From an uncultured Thalassolituus sp. (GTDB lineage Bacteria; Pseudomonadota; Gammaproteobacteria; Pseudomonadales; Oceanobacteraceae), in NCBI GenBank assembly GCA_913054055.1, contig CAJXIT010000226.1, forward strand, positions 1 to 6,042: a stretch of DNA of 6,042 bases. The letters run 5' to 3'. Both the position numbers and the translations under genes were made by a program. Of the stretch, positions 6,000 through 6,042 are shown piece after piece. The notes beneath the pieces are model-generated. The model saw nothing but the letters and a program-made list of their open reading frames with translations, was not told the origin of the DNA and did not search any database. Numbering within the stretch: the stretch's first letter is position 1; each line of letters begins with the position of its first letter.

Positions 6000-6042
6000 T
6001 AAAAACTTTCTAGCCTCTTTAAAAAGCCCATAGCCAATATGG

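Noticed and set aside
6000..6042. Terminator or start of a next gene after glpE
   Set aside because: No G/C-rich stem followed by a T-run is visible. TTTAAA and the repeated TAGCC do not form a hairpin of that kind, and the ATG at 6039 is too near the edge to evaluate.

Overview
The window holds one co-directional, tightly packed gene cluster on the + strand and reads as chromosomal core genome of a gammaproteobacterium. The order is lptD (3' part only), surA, pdxA, rsmA (ksgA), apaG, apaH, glpE. E. coli has the same order from lptD to apaH but carries glpE elsewhere. From memory, Pseudomonas has glpE directly after apaH, as here. With a moderate G+C content (mid-40s percent by eye), this suggests a Pseudomonas- or Oceanospirillales-like lineage, possibly marine. 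The lineage is inference; no RNA gene or other taxonomic marker is present.

Layout: 1-1318 is the C-terminal beta-barrel part of LptD, open at the left edge. 1308-2597 is surA, 2587-3609 pdxA, 3606-4448 rsmA, 4441-4818 apaG, 4820-5635 apaH and 5679-5999 glpE. The first four junctions overlap by 11, 11, 4 and 8 nt. apaG and apaH are separated by one base. The only real intergenic gap is the 43 nt before glpE. Such packing implies one polycistronic mRNA with translational coupling; the promoter must lie upstream of the window. The last 43 bases (6000-6042) hold no identifiable gene or convincing terminator.

Functions: LptD and SurA form an outer-membrane biogenesis pair, since SurA is the periplasmic chaperone that helps fold the LptD barrel. 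PdxA makes the vitamin B6 precursor. RsmA dimethylates 16S rRNA. ApaH degrades diadenosine tetraphosphate and related nucleotides, and ApaG is its conserved neighbour of unclear role. GlpE is a single-domain rhodanese sulfurtransferase. Expected catalytic or metal-binding residues are visible in PdxA, RsmA, ApaH and GlpE, and no gene shows a frameshift or internal break.

I found no mobile element, CRISPR array, RNA gene or novel system. The points worth a second look are small: a perfect 9-bp inverted repeat inside pdxA, an all-A:T inverted repeat abutting the glpE ribosome binding site, apaH lacking a Shine-Dalgarno sequence, a surA start choice that decides the signal peptide, and an extra cysteine beside the GlpE catalytic cysteine.
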